Source: Serinus canaria (Eukaryota; Chordata; Aves; Passeriformes; Fringillidae). Taken from it: 64,000 nucleotides of DNA. A program made the position numbers and the translations under genes. The stretch is from NCBI RefSeq assembly GCF_022539315.1, contig NC_066316.1, positions 10,121,501 through 10,185,500 of the forward strand, read 5' to 3'. Under the pieces are notes generated by a model. It saw only the letters and a program-made list of their open reading frames with translations, ran no database searches and was not told where the DNA came from. This document shows, piece by piece, positions 11,971 to 23,050 of this stretch (the first letter of the stretch is position 1; each line of letters starts with the position of its first letter).

Positions 11971-13383
11971 TATACTAATTATTTGCCAGCACCCAGGCTT
12001 GTGCAACTCTGGAATAAATAAATTGTGTCTCTCTCGTGTAATTGTTGGCTTGGTGCATGCTGGCTAACAAATCCAAGTTTTGTGGTCAACACTAATAAGA
12101 GCATAGCATGAGAACAAAAGCTCCTGAGGACCTTTTGTTGGTCAGGAACCTTTGGTTTTTTTCTGCAATTGAGAAATGTACAGCTGGTAGCAAAGTTCAG
12201 GACTCGGGTCATCAGTGGCTTTCTCTACTTGGTGGTAATTGAATTCAGTTGATGTTCATGTTGGCTTGAAGTGTCTTGAATCTCCAAATGTACCTTCCCA
12301 AACAGATGTCCTGGGATTCAGCAGTGTTTTCAGCACTGAAATTTCCTGGGAAATTTCTCAACTCCTTACAAAATAATTGAAGGACAAAACCATTGAAAAT
12401 CATATATATGACTACCAGTTTATCATTCAGTATCTGATTGGTGTTTATGAGCGTAAATAATGTGTTTTATGTCAATCAATGGTCTCCTCATTCTTCATGT
12501 CTTTTTTGTGTGTCTGTTTTGAGAGTCCTCCACTTCCATAGGGTTTTTTGTTTGTAATTTTCGTAATCTCAGATTTTTGCCTCCTCGTCCTTGAGCTTTA
12601 CATAAAAGGAGAAAAGAATAGTACAAAGATTGCAGCTGGGCAGCAATTTTGAAGGGTCCCCCTTTTTCAAGGATATCAGAGCCATCCATTTAATTGTCTG
12701 CTATTGATTTTCATTCTCATCCCACATGCAGGATATGAAGATTTTCATCACAATCCTCTCTTTTAAATTTTAGAAAACTGCCTTGCCTTCTAATCTTTCT
12801 GTGTTAATCTATGTGAAAAGTAATTTTTGACATCAGCCTTTTCAGTCTGTTTCACTTGTTTTTTGCTAACTATGTAAGATTAGAAGGATATTTCATCTCT
12901 AGCTGAACTACTTCAGTATTTTTTTGGAGCTTAGAAGTGTTAGTTTTCCTCATCAAATGACATGGTTAAAAACAGGCATGAAAGACTGGATGGAGGCTTC
13001 TGGAAATGAGTTATGGATGTGACTTTTTCATTTCACTTGACATCCATTGTAGATAACCAGTGAGATTAAGTTTTACGCACTAGTGATATTGCTGACTTGA
13101 ATTATGAAGGGATATGATAAACTAGGGAACTTGAGCTGTAGCTGTGGGCATCAGGAAAAATACAACATAGATAGAAGATGTGCAAAGGCTCTGCAACCAA
13201 CAGGAACAGGGAAAACAGATGGAATTTAAAAGCTGTGGCAGAGGAAAGAAAGCAAACCTTTCTGTCAGGATTCTTCTTAAAATTAATGCACGGCATTGAA
13301 ATAGTGGTGTGAAACAGAAGTCTCTGGCAGTTGGGTGCCTAAATTACACATTTAGGTTAATTTGTTTGCTCTGGTTTGTTACC
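11971..13383. other. Unique noncoding DNA
   Basis: No gene, RNA or transposon was recognised. Small minus-strand open frames (for example 11979-12212 and 12495-12689) resemble no known protein. Confidence 0.5.
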
Positions 13384-13407
13384 TTTTTTTTTTTTTTTTT
13401 TTTTTTT
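13384..13407. repeat. Poly-T tract, T24
   Basis: This is an uninterrupted run of 24 T followed by ATTTTAAG. No retrocopy body was recognised next to it. Confidence 0.9.
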
Positions 13408-16318
13408 ATTTTAAGCACAATGCTGAAGATGGGAACAAGAAGTAAGATGAAGGGGGAGGGAGACTGCAAAATTACCTTGTGATAATTCCCTGTATATGGC
13501 TGTTTTAATGTGATGGCCAAAATTGATTATATTTGTGTTTTCAGGCTCTAGATGAAAAGCTTGCAGCAGCTCATATCTGGATATGTAATTAATCTTCTAT
13601 TTTACCTTTTAAACTGGAAGAAGCTAGGTCAGATTTTGAAGTGTTATGTGACCCCTGTTCCCTCTCCCCCAAAACCCAACCAGTCAAACCCTCCCTCAGT
13701 CAGACTCTTTTTCTTCACCTCCATCCAAACACTTTTCTCTCCTACATTTCCCTTTGAGTATGAGGACCCTGCAAGCAGCACAGGGTTTTCCTTTCACAGT
13801 TCTATCTCCTCAGACACTAAAGGAGGTTCCAAGGTCCCATTGAAGTGTCACCTGAGTAGAAAGAAGAATTGGACCTGTTTTTGGTCTAAATTAAACCATA
13901 AGGGAGAAGGGTTAATGAGCTGAGCAGGGCTAAATAATGGTTGCCAAAAGGATTTTATAATGCTAGCACTTGAGTTAAGTGTTTTGAAAGGTTTGAAAAT
14001 GCAGAAAACCATGTATTCAAAATGTATGAGTGAAACCAAGTCTTTTCCTGGCATAATGATAGCTGTGTGGGAACCTCTGTGCATCACCACTGAGCTGTGA
14101 GGAGCCTGCACTGAGTCACATCAGAAATTACTTGGAAAATGGATGAAAAGGTGGCTTTATTCATCAGTTTGCACTGTATAAACAATCCACCGTGACTAAA
14201 AGACCTTCTGAAGAGACACGATGGGCCATTTCATTCCTTATAGAAAGCAAAATTTTGGGGATTATTAGATCCTGTCTAAGGGAACATTTGGTACAGTGCA
14301 TGATTTGTATTAACTTGTTACCATCTCAGTCTTTGTGAGTCATGCTATTCATCCCCCATGACTAAGCAGCATATTTTTGAGATTTTTCTTCTTTAATTTA
14401 TAAATATAGTGTATAAATATTTATATGCTGAAGAGAAAGTTAAAAAGTAGCTACTGATGCCTAAAATCTCCATTGTGAGGATATATATCTGAATTTGAAA
14501 CTTCCTTTATGAAATGAGATAAAAGTATCAGCTAGGTAAGAGAAACAAAAACAAAAAAAATCATTTATTCCTCCCTGGGTAAAGTCTTTAAATGGAACTG
14601 GATACTTTTGACAGACATATGTGCTGATACATCTGTGAATTATTTTGACTCAACATGGAAACTACTGGATGACTTTCTGTGTCTGTTGGTCCTTAGCAGC
14701 TCAACCAGACCATTATAACTGGGCCCTCCAACCTCTAAAATCTAGAAGGAAAAGCTTGCTCTCATTAGGCCATGAAAGTTCCTGTCAGTCTCAGTGTAAC
14801 TGGCACTGTGCCATATGAATTGGTCTTAATATACATGTAAATATTATGTAAATGTACTGTTTTGATGGGAAATGTTCTTTATGGCATGCCAGAGGTTTAA
14901 AATTTTTGACCTCCACAGGTGATTTCCTAGGAAGCCTTGTTCATTTTTCTGGTATATTTACTTCCTAAGAATGCTGAAGCAGCTTTGTTTTTTCCTCCAA
15001 AAGACAGAAATGCAGCATAAATTTGCTGCAGTTTTGGAGAATATTCTCCATATTAAAGTTTTCTCTCTAAGGCTGAGTTGTGGAAGCAAAGCCAGAAACT
15101 GCACTAGAGAAAAACTTAGAGAAAGTGAAATACAACACAGAGAAGGAAATATAAGCCATACTACAAATAAGATACTCATTAAAATGTTCTTCTTACAATT
15201 TATGCTGGAAATAAAGGCTGTAAAGAATTTTAGTGGCAGAAACAGAGTGCTTTAAAGAACATCTTTTGTGAGTGTTGACATTGTCATCTTTGATCATTGT
15301 GAAGCTTTAAATCTGTTTAGAATGTAATATGTTAGCAGGACCATGATCTGGAGATCCTATTTGAATCAGAGACCACTTCAGGAGACAGAGTTGATGTGTC
15401 TGAGGGGAAAAAAAAAAAGGAAGGATGTTGTTGGTAATATTTATTGTTGAGCTTAGCTCGATTTTATAAAGTCCTTTATAAGTAGTTGAAATTTAACATC
15501 TTCTGGAACAGCATTGCTGGAGTGTGTTTAGTTCCTTCTGCAGGCTTCAACAATGTCTGTATATAGTAAGAAGACATAAATCTGTGGGGAAAAAATGAGA
15601 GCCATCTGAGAGGAAGGGAAGAGAAACAACTAAACAGAGGGAGGCTTCAGAGGAGCTCCCTGCATGATTCAGAGATGCCTTGTGCTGTTACAGGTACTTT
15701 CTGTGTCATAATTTACAAGCTGAAGTTACCACTCTGTGGATGTGGCAGCAGTTGTCTGTGCCTCCACCACTTCCATCCCACCAGGGCCCTTCAAACACAT
15801 GCTAAATAGAATGAGAATTTGCTGGCTGAAGGGTGATGGAATTGCAAAGGATTTGAGGATTATTGTTTCTTCATAAATTCACCTCAAACCTGCCTTCTTA
15901 CTACCCTGGCAGAGATGGAAGAACAGCCTGTTACCCTGTAAAATACAGATTAAAATCAGCAGCGCTCAGGAAAGAATTGGGATGATGAAATATCCAGCTT
16001 CAGGAGCAGGACTGCCTGCTCAACCTTAATTTGTTGATTCCTCTATATTTTGCCAAAGTAATTAATGGAGAGAGCAGTTTATAAATGAAAGAAGGAATTT
16101 CTGGGTTAAGAGAATCAATGTGGCACAAAGTGAACAAGTAGGCCTTGAGCTGTTAGGGGTTGTTACTTTCTGGCATTTAATTTGGTATGCCTGTTCTACT
16201 GCTAATTAAACAGCTGATGGACTGGTTCATATTTTGGCATGGTCACATTAAGCAGTGAGCTTTAGCCCTACAAAGCAATAAAATTCCCAAGCTGTGGTTT
16301 AGCCAAAAAAAAGAGGTG
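13408..16318. other. Unique noncoding DNA
   Basis: No gene or repeat was recognised. The longest open frame is 13552-13923 (+), 123 codons. It opens shortly after a weak acceptor-like TTTTCAG and includes a proline/serine-rich stretch, but it resembles no family I know and is likely chance. An A11 tract lies near 15408. Confidence 0.5.
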
Positions 16319-16324
16319 TTCACA

Positions 16325-16745
16325 TGTGGCATTGACATTCTCTGAGAAAATCCCTTTGCCCAGGATTTTTCTCCTGGGAAGCTGAGAGGCCTCAGATAAA
16401 AAGGAAAACAATTCTTATCTCATTTGTTTCTCCTGTGTTGTGCTTACATGGAATGTGTTGGGAGATTGTTTACCCACAGGTGATTGTTCCATTGGATTCT
16501 GCTGTGAGTTGTTTTGACTCTTTGGCCAACTGGGGCCAAGCTGTGTCAGGGCTCTGGGAACAGTTGTGAGTTTTCATTACTATTTATCTTTTGAGCATTT
16601 AGTAAGTATATTTTCTGTATTTTTTAGTACAGTATAGTAGTCTTTCCTATAATACAGTATCATAAAGTAATAAATTAGCCTTCTGAGAACATGGAGTCAG
16701 ATGCTTCATTCGTGCCTTCCTTGGGGCATCTCTGCAAATACAGTA
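16325..16745 (+). mobile_element. Solo LTR of the same passerine endogenous retrovirus family, plus strand
   Basis: This 421-bp element starts TGTGGCATTGACATTC and is homologous along its length to the minus-strand LTR at 9104-9486. It is flanked by TTCACA (16319-16324) and TTCATA (16746-16751), a 6-bp target duplication with one mismatch. The terminus appears as TA where CA is expected. Both points suggest this insertion has aged. A canonical AATAAA poly(A) signal sits at 16669-16674, about 75 bp before the 3' end, where it would define the R/U5 side. No internal retroviral sequence adjoins it, so it is a solo LTR. It is about 38 bp longer than the other copy, indicating indels or subfamily differences. 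Class II (ERVK-like) is inferred from the 6-bp duplication. Confidence 0.9.
16669..16674 (+). promoter_or_regulatory. AATAAA polyadenylation signal inside the plus-strand LTR
   Basis: An intact AATAAA hexamer lies in the expected part of the LTR, upstream of the conserved CTTCTGAGAACATGGAGTCA block. The other LTR copy has a changed hexamer at the equivalent place. Whether it is used is unknown. Confidence 0.55.
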
Positions 16746-16751
16746 TTCATA

Positions 16752-17174
16752 GATAATGTTGGGTTTGATTTTGGTTTACATTTTTGCAGGTCAGGTGTGT
16801 TTGGCAATAGATTATCATCACTTGCTTTTGCATCTTTATCGTTCACCAGCTTTTGCAGCAGAACAACTTTACCTAAGGTTTTGTAGGGGCTGTTTAATTA
16901 TGAGTTTTGAAAGCATCACTGTCACATCAAAGAGATCCTGGGAGATGCCCTTTATTCTCTTATTTGGGTGTTTGGAGGTAGAGGGATATATGACATTACA
17001 CCAGTAGTAAAAGCAGAAGGCATTTGTTGGTGTCGATGCCCTGCTTTGACTTTCTGGCAACAAACCATAATCATGTATTCATGTGAGAAAAGTGTGAAAT
17101 TTTGTGAGATCATGAATATTTATCAGGGCATAGAGGAATCTGTGGCCAAGCTCCACTTTTCTGCATGCTGGCTG
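16752..17174. other. Unique noncoding DNA between LTR and CR1
   Basis: No gene or element was recognised. Short open frames on both strands overlap each other and the neighbouring repeats, so they carry no coding signal. Confidence 0.5.
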
Positions 17175-17335
17175 CATAAAATCATAAAATATCCTGAGTT
17201 GGAAGGGACCCACAAGGATCATTAAAGCCCAGCTCCTGGCCTTGCACAGGACAACCCCAGTGACAGCTCTGTGGATCTGAGAGAGTGTTCTCCATTGCTC
17301 CATGTGCTCTGGCCAGGACAACCAACATCTGCTTG
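17175..17335 (-). mobile_element. CR1 LINE 3'-end fragment, minus strand
   Basis: The fragment starts on the plus strand with two degenerate octamers (CATAAAAT twice, 17175-17190), the reverse complement of the CR1 3' terminal ATTCTATG repeat. ATATCCTGAGTTGGAAGGGA and then CCCACAAGGATCAT follow. This matches the CR1 subfamily whose antisense end reads CCTGAGTTGGAAGGGACCCA. It is a truncated copy with no coding capacity. The right boundary is approximate because similarity fades after about 17330. Confidence 0.85.
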
Positions 17336-18621
17336 CAGGTGGGCATGAGCAAAGATGAAAGATAATTATTGAATCTCCAAAGTTTGATGGCATACCTTGG
17401 TTTGGAATAGGATGCTTTGTTGCATGGCATCAGGAAGAGAATCACCACCAGTCTGGTGTCATATTAATTGCTGCTAGGTATTGAGGCACTGATTCCATAG
17501 AGGGGTCTTGTTGGAGAACTTTTTTTTTGACTTAGAGATGGGGTAACTGAGAGGTGTTTTAAAACTTTTTATTTTTAGTCTTATGAGAAGGATGAGATAA
17601 TATAGATGTTATAATTTATGCTATCACAATCAGAAGTTAACTATTTCTCAATTACAAAACACTATAAGTGTTGCTTGGATCATCAGTTTTTTGTCACACT
17701 ATATTGTAGATGTTTTCAAGCCAATCATCCAAAACTATTTTTGTGGATTTCATTACAATGTATCTTTTATAGCTGTATTTTTTTAAAGTATCTAATTTTA
17801 TTTGCAAGGCCATCCTTTGAAACTTGTTTCTAGCTCCATTTCTTTCTCAATAATATCTGTCCTATTCCATGGCATTTCTAAGTCAGTATTTCTTATCTCA
17901 AAGTTTGCATACAGATGCATTCTGTGTGGGTCTTCTGTCAGGCCCTGAGAACTTTCTACAAGTCCATTTCCCACATTGTCTGATTACCAGATAGTTCCAA
18001 ATTAGAGTGGGTATTGGAGCCTGTGAATGTATTAGGCAGAGAGGAGATAGCTCTTTGTATTACTTGTGCTATTTTTCACACAAGGACAGGGCCAGGGGAT
18101 TCCTAGGAGAGTACTTAACCTGGTCTGAAGCATGAAGTAATGACATAAAAAGAGGAATAATTACCTTCTTCTGCGTGATTTCCTGCCAGGTGGTTTCCAG
18201 ATGAGTTAATAATGTTGCAGGCTAACCAGAGAATATCCCTTGTATCTTGTCTGCCTTACTGGGTGGACAATGAGATGAGTTTATGCTGTAGGGATTATGA
18301 AAAGGGTCAAAAAGAATTCACTCATTTCATAAACTCTTGGAGCTAAAGCCAGTGATTAAAAGTTGCAGTGTTAGCATAATAGAAGGCATAGAATGACTTT
18401 TTAAAGGCCCATTTGATGTATTTTTGGCACTGCTACATTTCTAGTTGAGAAATCTTTGAAGCTCTTGAAGCATTAGAGCTGTCAGCTGGACTAAATGACT
18501 GGTTAATACTTTTACAGAGCAGTGCTTTATCATAGTGATGGCTTTCCTCCTTCCTTTTAATGACAAGCAATTTGAGTTTCTGTAATAGTTTGCTCATATT
18601 CTATGCTATTTTGGAGTTTTC
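17336..18621. other. Unique noncoding DNA
   Basis: No gene, RNA or transposon was recognised. Overlapping open frames at 17079-17448 (-) span the CR1 piece and its flank and are not genes. Confidence 0.5.
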
Positions 18622-18643
18622 TTTTTTTTTTTTTTTTTTTTTT
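18622..18643. repeat. Poly-T tract, T22
   Basis: A run of 22 T is followed by GTTTTGTTTTGG. The interrupted T-rich tail suggests slow decay of a simple repeat. Confidence 0.9.
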
Positions 18644-19188
18644 GTTTTGTTTTGGTGATATCCTCTGAGTTGAATGTTGAGATTTGCTATTTATTTTGCT
18701 ATCCTTCTTAGAGTGGTAGTATAAGTTGTCAGTGAGATCAGTGGATTGTTTTATAGAAATATTTGTATCCTGGTTGTTCTGAATTGGAAACAAAAGCCCT
18801 CATGTTTCAACCATTGTTCATAGTTTTAAAAATTAATTCTGGCTAGAGAGAGAATTTAAAAAATGTTACTGAAAGTCAGACGATTATTTCAATATGTTGA
18901 AAATATTGATCAAACAATGACTGGAAAAGGGGTCCATAATCTCCAGTTTTCAGAACTGAGAAAACAATAAGGCACACCTCATTTATTAGTGAACAATATT
19001 CATTCCTATTCATGTGGCATCTTTTTTAAATAACTCAAAGGAATGTTCACAATCAGATCATGTATGTTCTTGAAAATAAACTCAATACCTATACCTTTCA
19101 AGAAAAAAATATAAGATTTAGAAAATAGGACACATTCTGACTGTCAAAGTAATTATTAGGAATTTAAAATTTTGCTATAATAAGGATC
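18644..19188. other. Unique AT-rich noncoding DNA
   Basis: Nothing recognisable was seen on either strand. Confidence 0.5.
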
Positions 19189-19237
19189 TTTGAACTAAGG
19201 ATTCAAGGTTTGAACCAAGGATCCAAGATTTGAACAG
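19189..19237 (+). repeat. 20-bp tandem duplication, about 2.4 copies
   Basis: Two adjacent 20-bp units (19189-19208 and 19209-19228) share TTTGAACYAAGGATYCAAG. A partial third unit, TTTGAACAG, follows. The units differ at only a few positions. It looks like a local slippage duplication with no evident function. Confidence 0.85.
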
Positions 19238-21479
19238 AATGAGAATGCTCTTCAGTAGCATCTACATAAACATCAACTTAAACAGGGATAAAATTAATAG
19301 AAATATTATCAAGCTTTAAAATGTTTTCATCTGGTAGGAGTGCCAGCAGCTGAAGTACATTATAGAAGTGAAACCCATATAAATATGTTGATGATGGTTG
19401 GCCAGAGGTGGTTAGCAAATTCCTTGCATGACTGAATTTTCAACAGATAACTGTGATGAATTTATTTTTATAATTTAGATTTTTTTTCTTAATTTTGGAA
19501 AAAAAACTCCAAACCAAACCCAAACAAACCCAAACAAATGTATTCTATGCTGAACAGAAAAACAAATATTTAACTTTGTGTTAGTACACCTGAATAGAAA
19601 TAGCTCAGATTGCTTCATTAATTCAGAAGGGTTTGTGCTGGATCACTCCAATATTAAACTAAATCTTCTTGTTTAGTGGCAGTATATATACTATGGCAGA
19701 AATATTTCAGATTCTTTCTTTTTTCCCAGATATGCAAAGCTTCTCCCCAGATCTACAGTAAACATAAAAACATCCACTCTGACCAATTCTGCCAAAAGAA
19801 ATCCCATAGTTTTTATCTGTATTACCATGGATCAGATTTTAAGTACAGTAAAAAAAAAAAAAAAGCCCAAGAAGTTTGTGGGTTCACTAGATTTTAATGT
19901 TTCCTGAGAAACTCGAGGAAATATCTGCTAAAAGCCAAATATTTAAATTTCTTAGAGAGAAGTGAAAACTGTTCTTATTGCTTATTTCCTATTCCAATAG
20001 CACTAAAGAATAAAAGATTTGCAGTTAGGCCTCCAGCCAGAAAAGACCATAAACACATGTTCAGACACATGAATAGTCTCATCAAAGTCAAAACATTTAA
20101 TTTTTGTCCTCAAAACATGTGGGGTTTTATAATTGGCACTTGCAGACTAGACTGATGAATTAGCAGCAGATTTACAATTTAATAAAACCCTCTTACTTTC
20201 CATATTCACATGAATAGGAGTTTGTTAGTATTTCACACAGTCTGAAAACTTTGGCCACATCCTCCATGAGTGAGACATCTCTTTGTTGGAATGAAAGCAG
20301 AAAACCTGGCCTGTTTATGGAAATATCTAGACAGCTGCCCTATCTGGGTTTGGATTGTTTTGTTTTCTTCCCTGCTTGTCTTTGAACTGAATAGCTGTGC
20401 CATGTGTCTGTACTCAAGAAACATGATAACCAAGTTGTTGCATTTTCAAGCTTTCTTTGAATCTGCAGTTTAAGCCATTTAACTCACTTTTTGGTTCTTT
20501 GGGGGGGCAAAAAATCTGTGGTCACCTTTGGTAACTCCCATTCTGAACTGTCCCCCTGCCCCTGTACAATATTCTACACACTGGTGACAACTTCCTCCAG
20601 AGAGGCTTTTTCTTGTTAGGTCATGATTTATTTGAAGCCTCCTGGCTTCCAAAATAGGATAAAACACTTTATAAATATGATTATGGCATTAGAAGGGTCA
20701 AGCCTTTGTAACTGGGTAATTGAAATTTAAGACTTAAGTAAGTAACTTGGATTTCAATAATTCATGACTTTGTTACTGCTTTTCTTATAAGGATTTGTAG
20801 AAAAACTGTCTTCGTTTTCCAGTCTATGTGATACCTGTTTCTCCTGCACCTTCTTTCCTTCTCTCAGTCCTGGAAGCTTCAGGATGCCCAACCTCTGAGT
20901 TCGGCAAAATTCTCTGTTCTCTCTCTGAATTTTGTTATTTGCTGCCAGTTCCTCTTTCCTCTTATATGCTGCTGTTAAAAAAATCCTGGCTTAGCAATCC
21001 TTCTCTTAGAGTCTCCACACTGGGGCAGAGCACTCCCACATATCCTAAAATGAACTGTGTGTCCTCATCCCCAGAACAATCAATGCCTCTCCCTTGTGTG
21101 TGCTCTTACCCTCAGCATATGGAAAGGTCACCTGGAAAGGCTTGACCCACAATGCCAAAGGAGGTGCTTGTCAATCCTGGGATGAACTTTAGCTTTACAG
21201 AAAAGGTATTTCAGTTAACAGCAGCAGAAAGAAAAAAGGCCATGGAGGTGGAACTGCTAAGTGGAATTAGTATTATTAAAATCTTGAACCTGAAAAGCAG
21301 TTCCAGGCTGTCAAATATATTTGATATTCTCTAAGACGATGCTCAAATTGGTCAATTAAGATTTGGAGGATTTTAACACTCTGCTTGGAAGGAGGGGTTA
21401 AAAATCCATGGTTGGGAAAACTCGGAAGGATTTAACACTCTGTTAGAAACCTGGCGAACTCACACTCTGCTCAGGAGCT
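19238..21479. other. Unique noncoding DNA
   Basis: No gene was recognised. A CAAAC-type simple repeat lies at about 19509-19538 and an A15 tract at 19850-19864. The open frame at 20828-21145 (+), 105 codons, resembles no known protein. GC and CpG content begin to rise toward the right end. Confidence 0.5.
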
Positions 21480-21958
21480 GTGCTCTCAATGAAAAAATGC
21501 TCCGAAGGAGATGCCAGCTTGTGCAGACATTATCTCTGACTGCACTGCAGGGAGCGGGCTCTGTTTTCAGCCCTCTGTGTGAAGAAACCCAGCGGGTAGG
21601 AGAGGTTTGGGATGCCAGGGGCTTTGGGATTCCTTCTGCCCTGAGAGCCGCGCTCCGGCTCTGCAGCCTGCCTCTCCCTCAGGCGCTCCGCTGTCAGTAG
21701 CATCGATGATTTCAATTCCTGACAAACGGATCTCACCGATTCCCTTGCCTCTGGAACGGAGCTCGTGTGGGCTTGACCGAGCCTTCCAGCGGCCCTTCGG
21801 AAGGAGCGGTTCCAGCAGATGTCACTGTGGGCCCTCGAGTCACGGCCGCCCCAGCGTGAGCTGCTGCTCACCTTGCTGTGCCACAGACACACAGACAGAC
21901 ACACAGACACAAGTTCTGAACGCCTTGGCAGTGACGGGACCGAGCTCTAGCCGGGCCG
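21480..21958. promoter_or_regulatory. CpG-rich, GC-rich segment (candidate CpG island)
   Basis: In contrast to the AT-rich, CpG-poor surroundings, this stretch has dense CpG dinucleotides: I count more than twenty between about 21590 and 21960, for example in GAGCCGCGCTCCGG and CACGGCCGCCCC. Vertebrate CpG islands of this kind often mark promoters or other unmethylated regulatory DNA. In birds, which lack PRDM9, they are also favoured sites of recombination. No TATA box or start site can be fixed by eye. Open frames here are on both strands and run into the minisatellite, so they are not evidence for a protein. Confidence 0.5.
21887..21912 (+). repeat. Short CAGACA/ACAG simple repeat
   Basis: A short imperfect run of CAGACACA and CAGA units lies at the right end of the CpG-rich segment, just before the minisatellite. 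Confidence 0.7.
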
Positions 21959-23050
21959 ATCCCGGCTGTGTGCGGGGCCCTGGGGCTCAGCCCCATCCCG
22001 GCTGTGTGCAGGGCTCTGGGGCTCAGCTCCATCCCGGCTGTGTGCTGGGCTCTGGGGCTCAGCTCCATCCCGGCTGTGTACGGGGCTCTGGGGCTCAGCT
22101 CCATCCCGGCTGTGTGCAGGGCCTTGGGGCTCAGCTCCATCCCGGCTGTGTACGGGGCTCTGGGGCTCAGCTCCATCCCGGCTGTGTGCAGGGCCTTGGG
22201 GCTCAGCTCCATCCCGGCTGTGTGCAGGGCTCTGGGGCTCAGCTCCATCCCAGCTGTGTGCAGAGCCTTGGGGCTCAGCTCCATCCCGGCTGTGTGCAGG
22301 GCCTTGGGCTCAGCTCCATCCCGGCTGTGTGCAGGGCCTTGGGCTGAGCTCCATCCCGGCTGTGTGCAGAGCCTTGGGCTCAGCTCCATCCCGGCTGTGT
22401 GCGGGGCCCTGGGGCTCAGCTCCATCCCGGCTGTGTGCTGGGCTCTGGGGCTCAGCTCCATCCCGGCTGTGTGCAGGGCTCTGGGGCTCAGCTCCATCCC
22501 GGCTGTGTGCGGGGCCCTGGGGCTCAGCCCCATCCTGGCTGTGTGCAGGGCCCTGGGGCTCAGCTCCATCCCGGCTGTGTGCAGGGCCTTGGGGCTCAGC
22601 TCCATCCCGGCTGTGTGCAGGGCCTTGGGGCTCAGCCCCATCCCGGCTGTGTGCAGGGCCTTGGGTTCAGCTCCATCCCGGCTGTGTGCGGGGCCCTGGG
22701 GCTCAGCTCCATCCCGGCTGTGTGCGGGGCCCTGGGGCTCAGCTCCATCCCGGCTGTGTGCGGGGCCCTGGGGCTCAGCTCCATCCCGGCTGTGTGCGGG
22801 GCTCTGGGGCTCAGCTCCATCCCGGCTGTGTGCTGGGCCCTGGGGCTCAGCTCCATCCCGGCTGTGTGCAGGGCCTGGGGCTCAGCTCCATCCCGGCTGT
22901 GTGCAGAGCCTTGGGCTCAGCTCCATCCCGGCTGTGTGCTGGGCTCTGGGGCTCAGCTCCATCCCGGCTGTGTGCTGGGCTCTGGGGCTCAGCTCCATCC
23001 CGGCTGTGTGCGGGGCCTTGGGGCTCCGCTCCATCCCGGCCCTGGGGTTC
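21959..23050 (+). repeat. 36-bp GC-rich minisatellite, about 30 copies
   Basis: The array repeats a 36-bp unit with the core CTCAGCTCCATCCCGGCTGT, then GTGCRGGGCYYTGGGG. I count 30 copies of the CCCGGCTGTGT-like segment, one reading CCCAGCTGTGT and one CCTGGCTGTGT, plus a partial last unit that runs into GCCCTGGGGTTCAGCCCCCC. Most units are 36 bp; several (around 22300-22380, 22660 and 22870-22910) are 35 bp. Variation concentrates in one block: CAGGGCTCT, CTGGGCTCT, CGGGGCCCT, CAGGGCCTT, CAGAGCCTT and TACGGGGCTCT. Identical variants sit side by side (for example three CGGGGCCCT units at about 22680-22790), as expected from unequal exchange or gene conversion. Because 36 is a multiple of 3 and the unit has no stop codon, long frames open in several frames on both strands. 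These 12-residue-period peptides are artefacts, not a repeat protein. Confidence 0.97.

Noticed and set aside
13552..13923. 123-codon plus-strand open frame after an acceptor-like TTTTCAG
   Set aside because: The acceptor is weak, the composition is low-complexity in parts, and there is no family resemblance.
9104..16745. The two LTRs as ends of one provirus
   Set aside because: They are in opposite orientations, each has its own target duplication, and no retroviral genes lie between them.
21959..23050. G-quadruplex array in the minisatellite
   Set aside because: Each unit has only two G-runs close together; the next pair is more than 20 bases away, so the canonical four-run motif with short loops is not met. 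Non-canonical folding cannot be excluded.
21959..23050. CRISPR array
   Set aside because: The units are head-to-tail with no unique spacers, and the rest of the window is clearly vertebrate.
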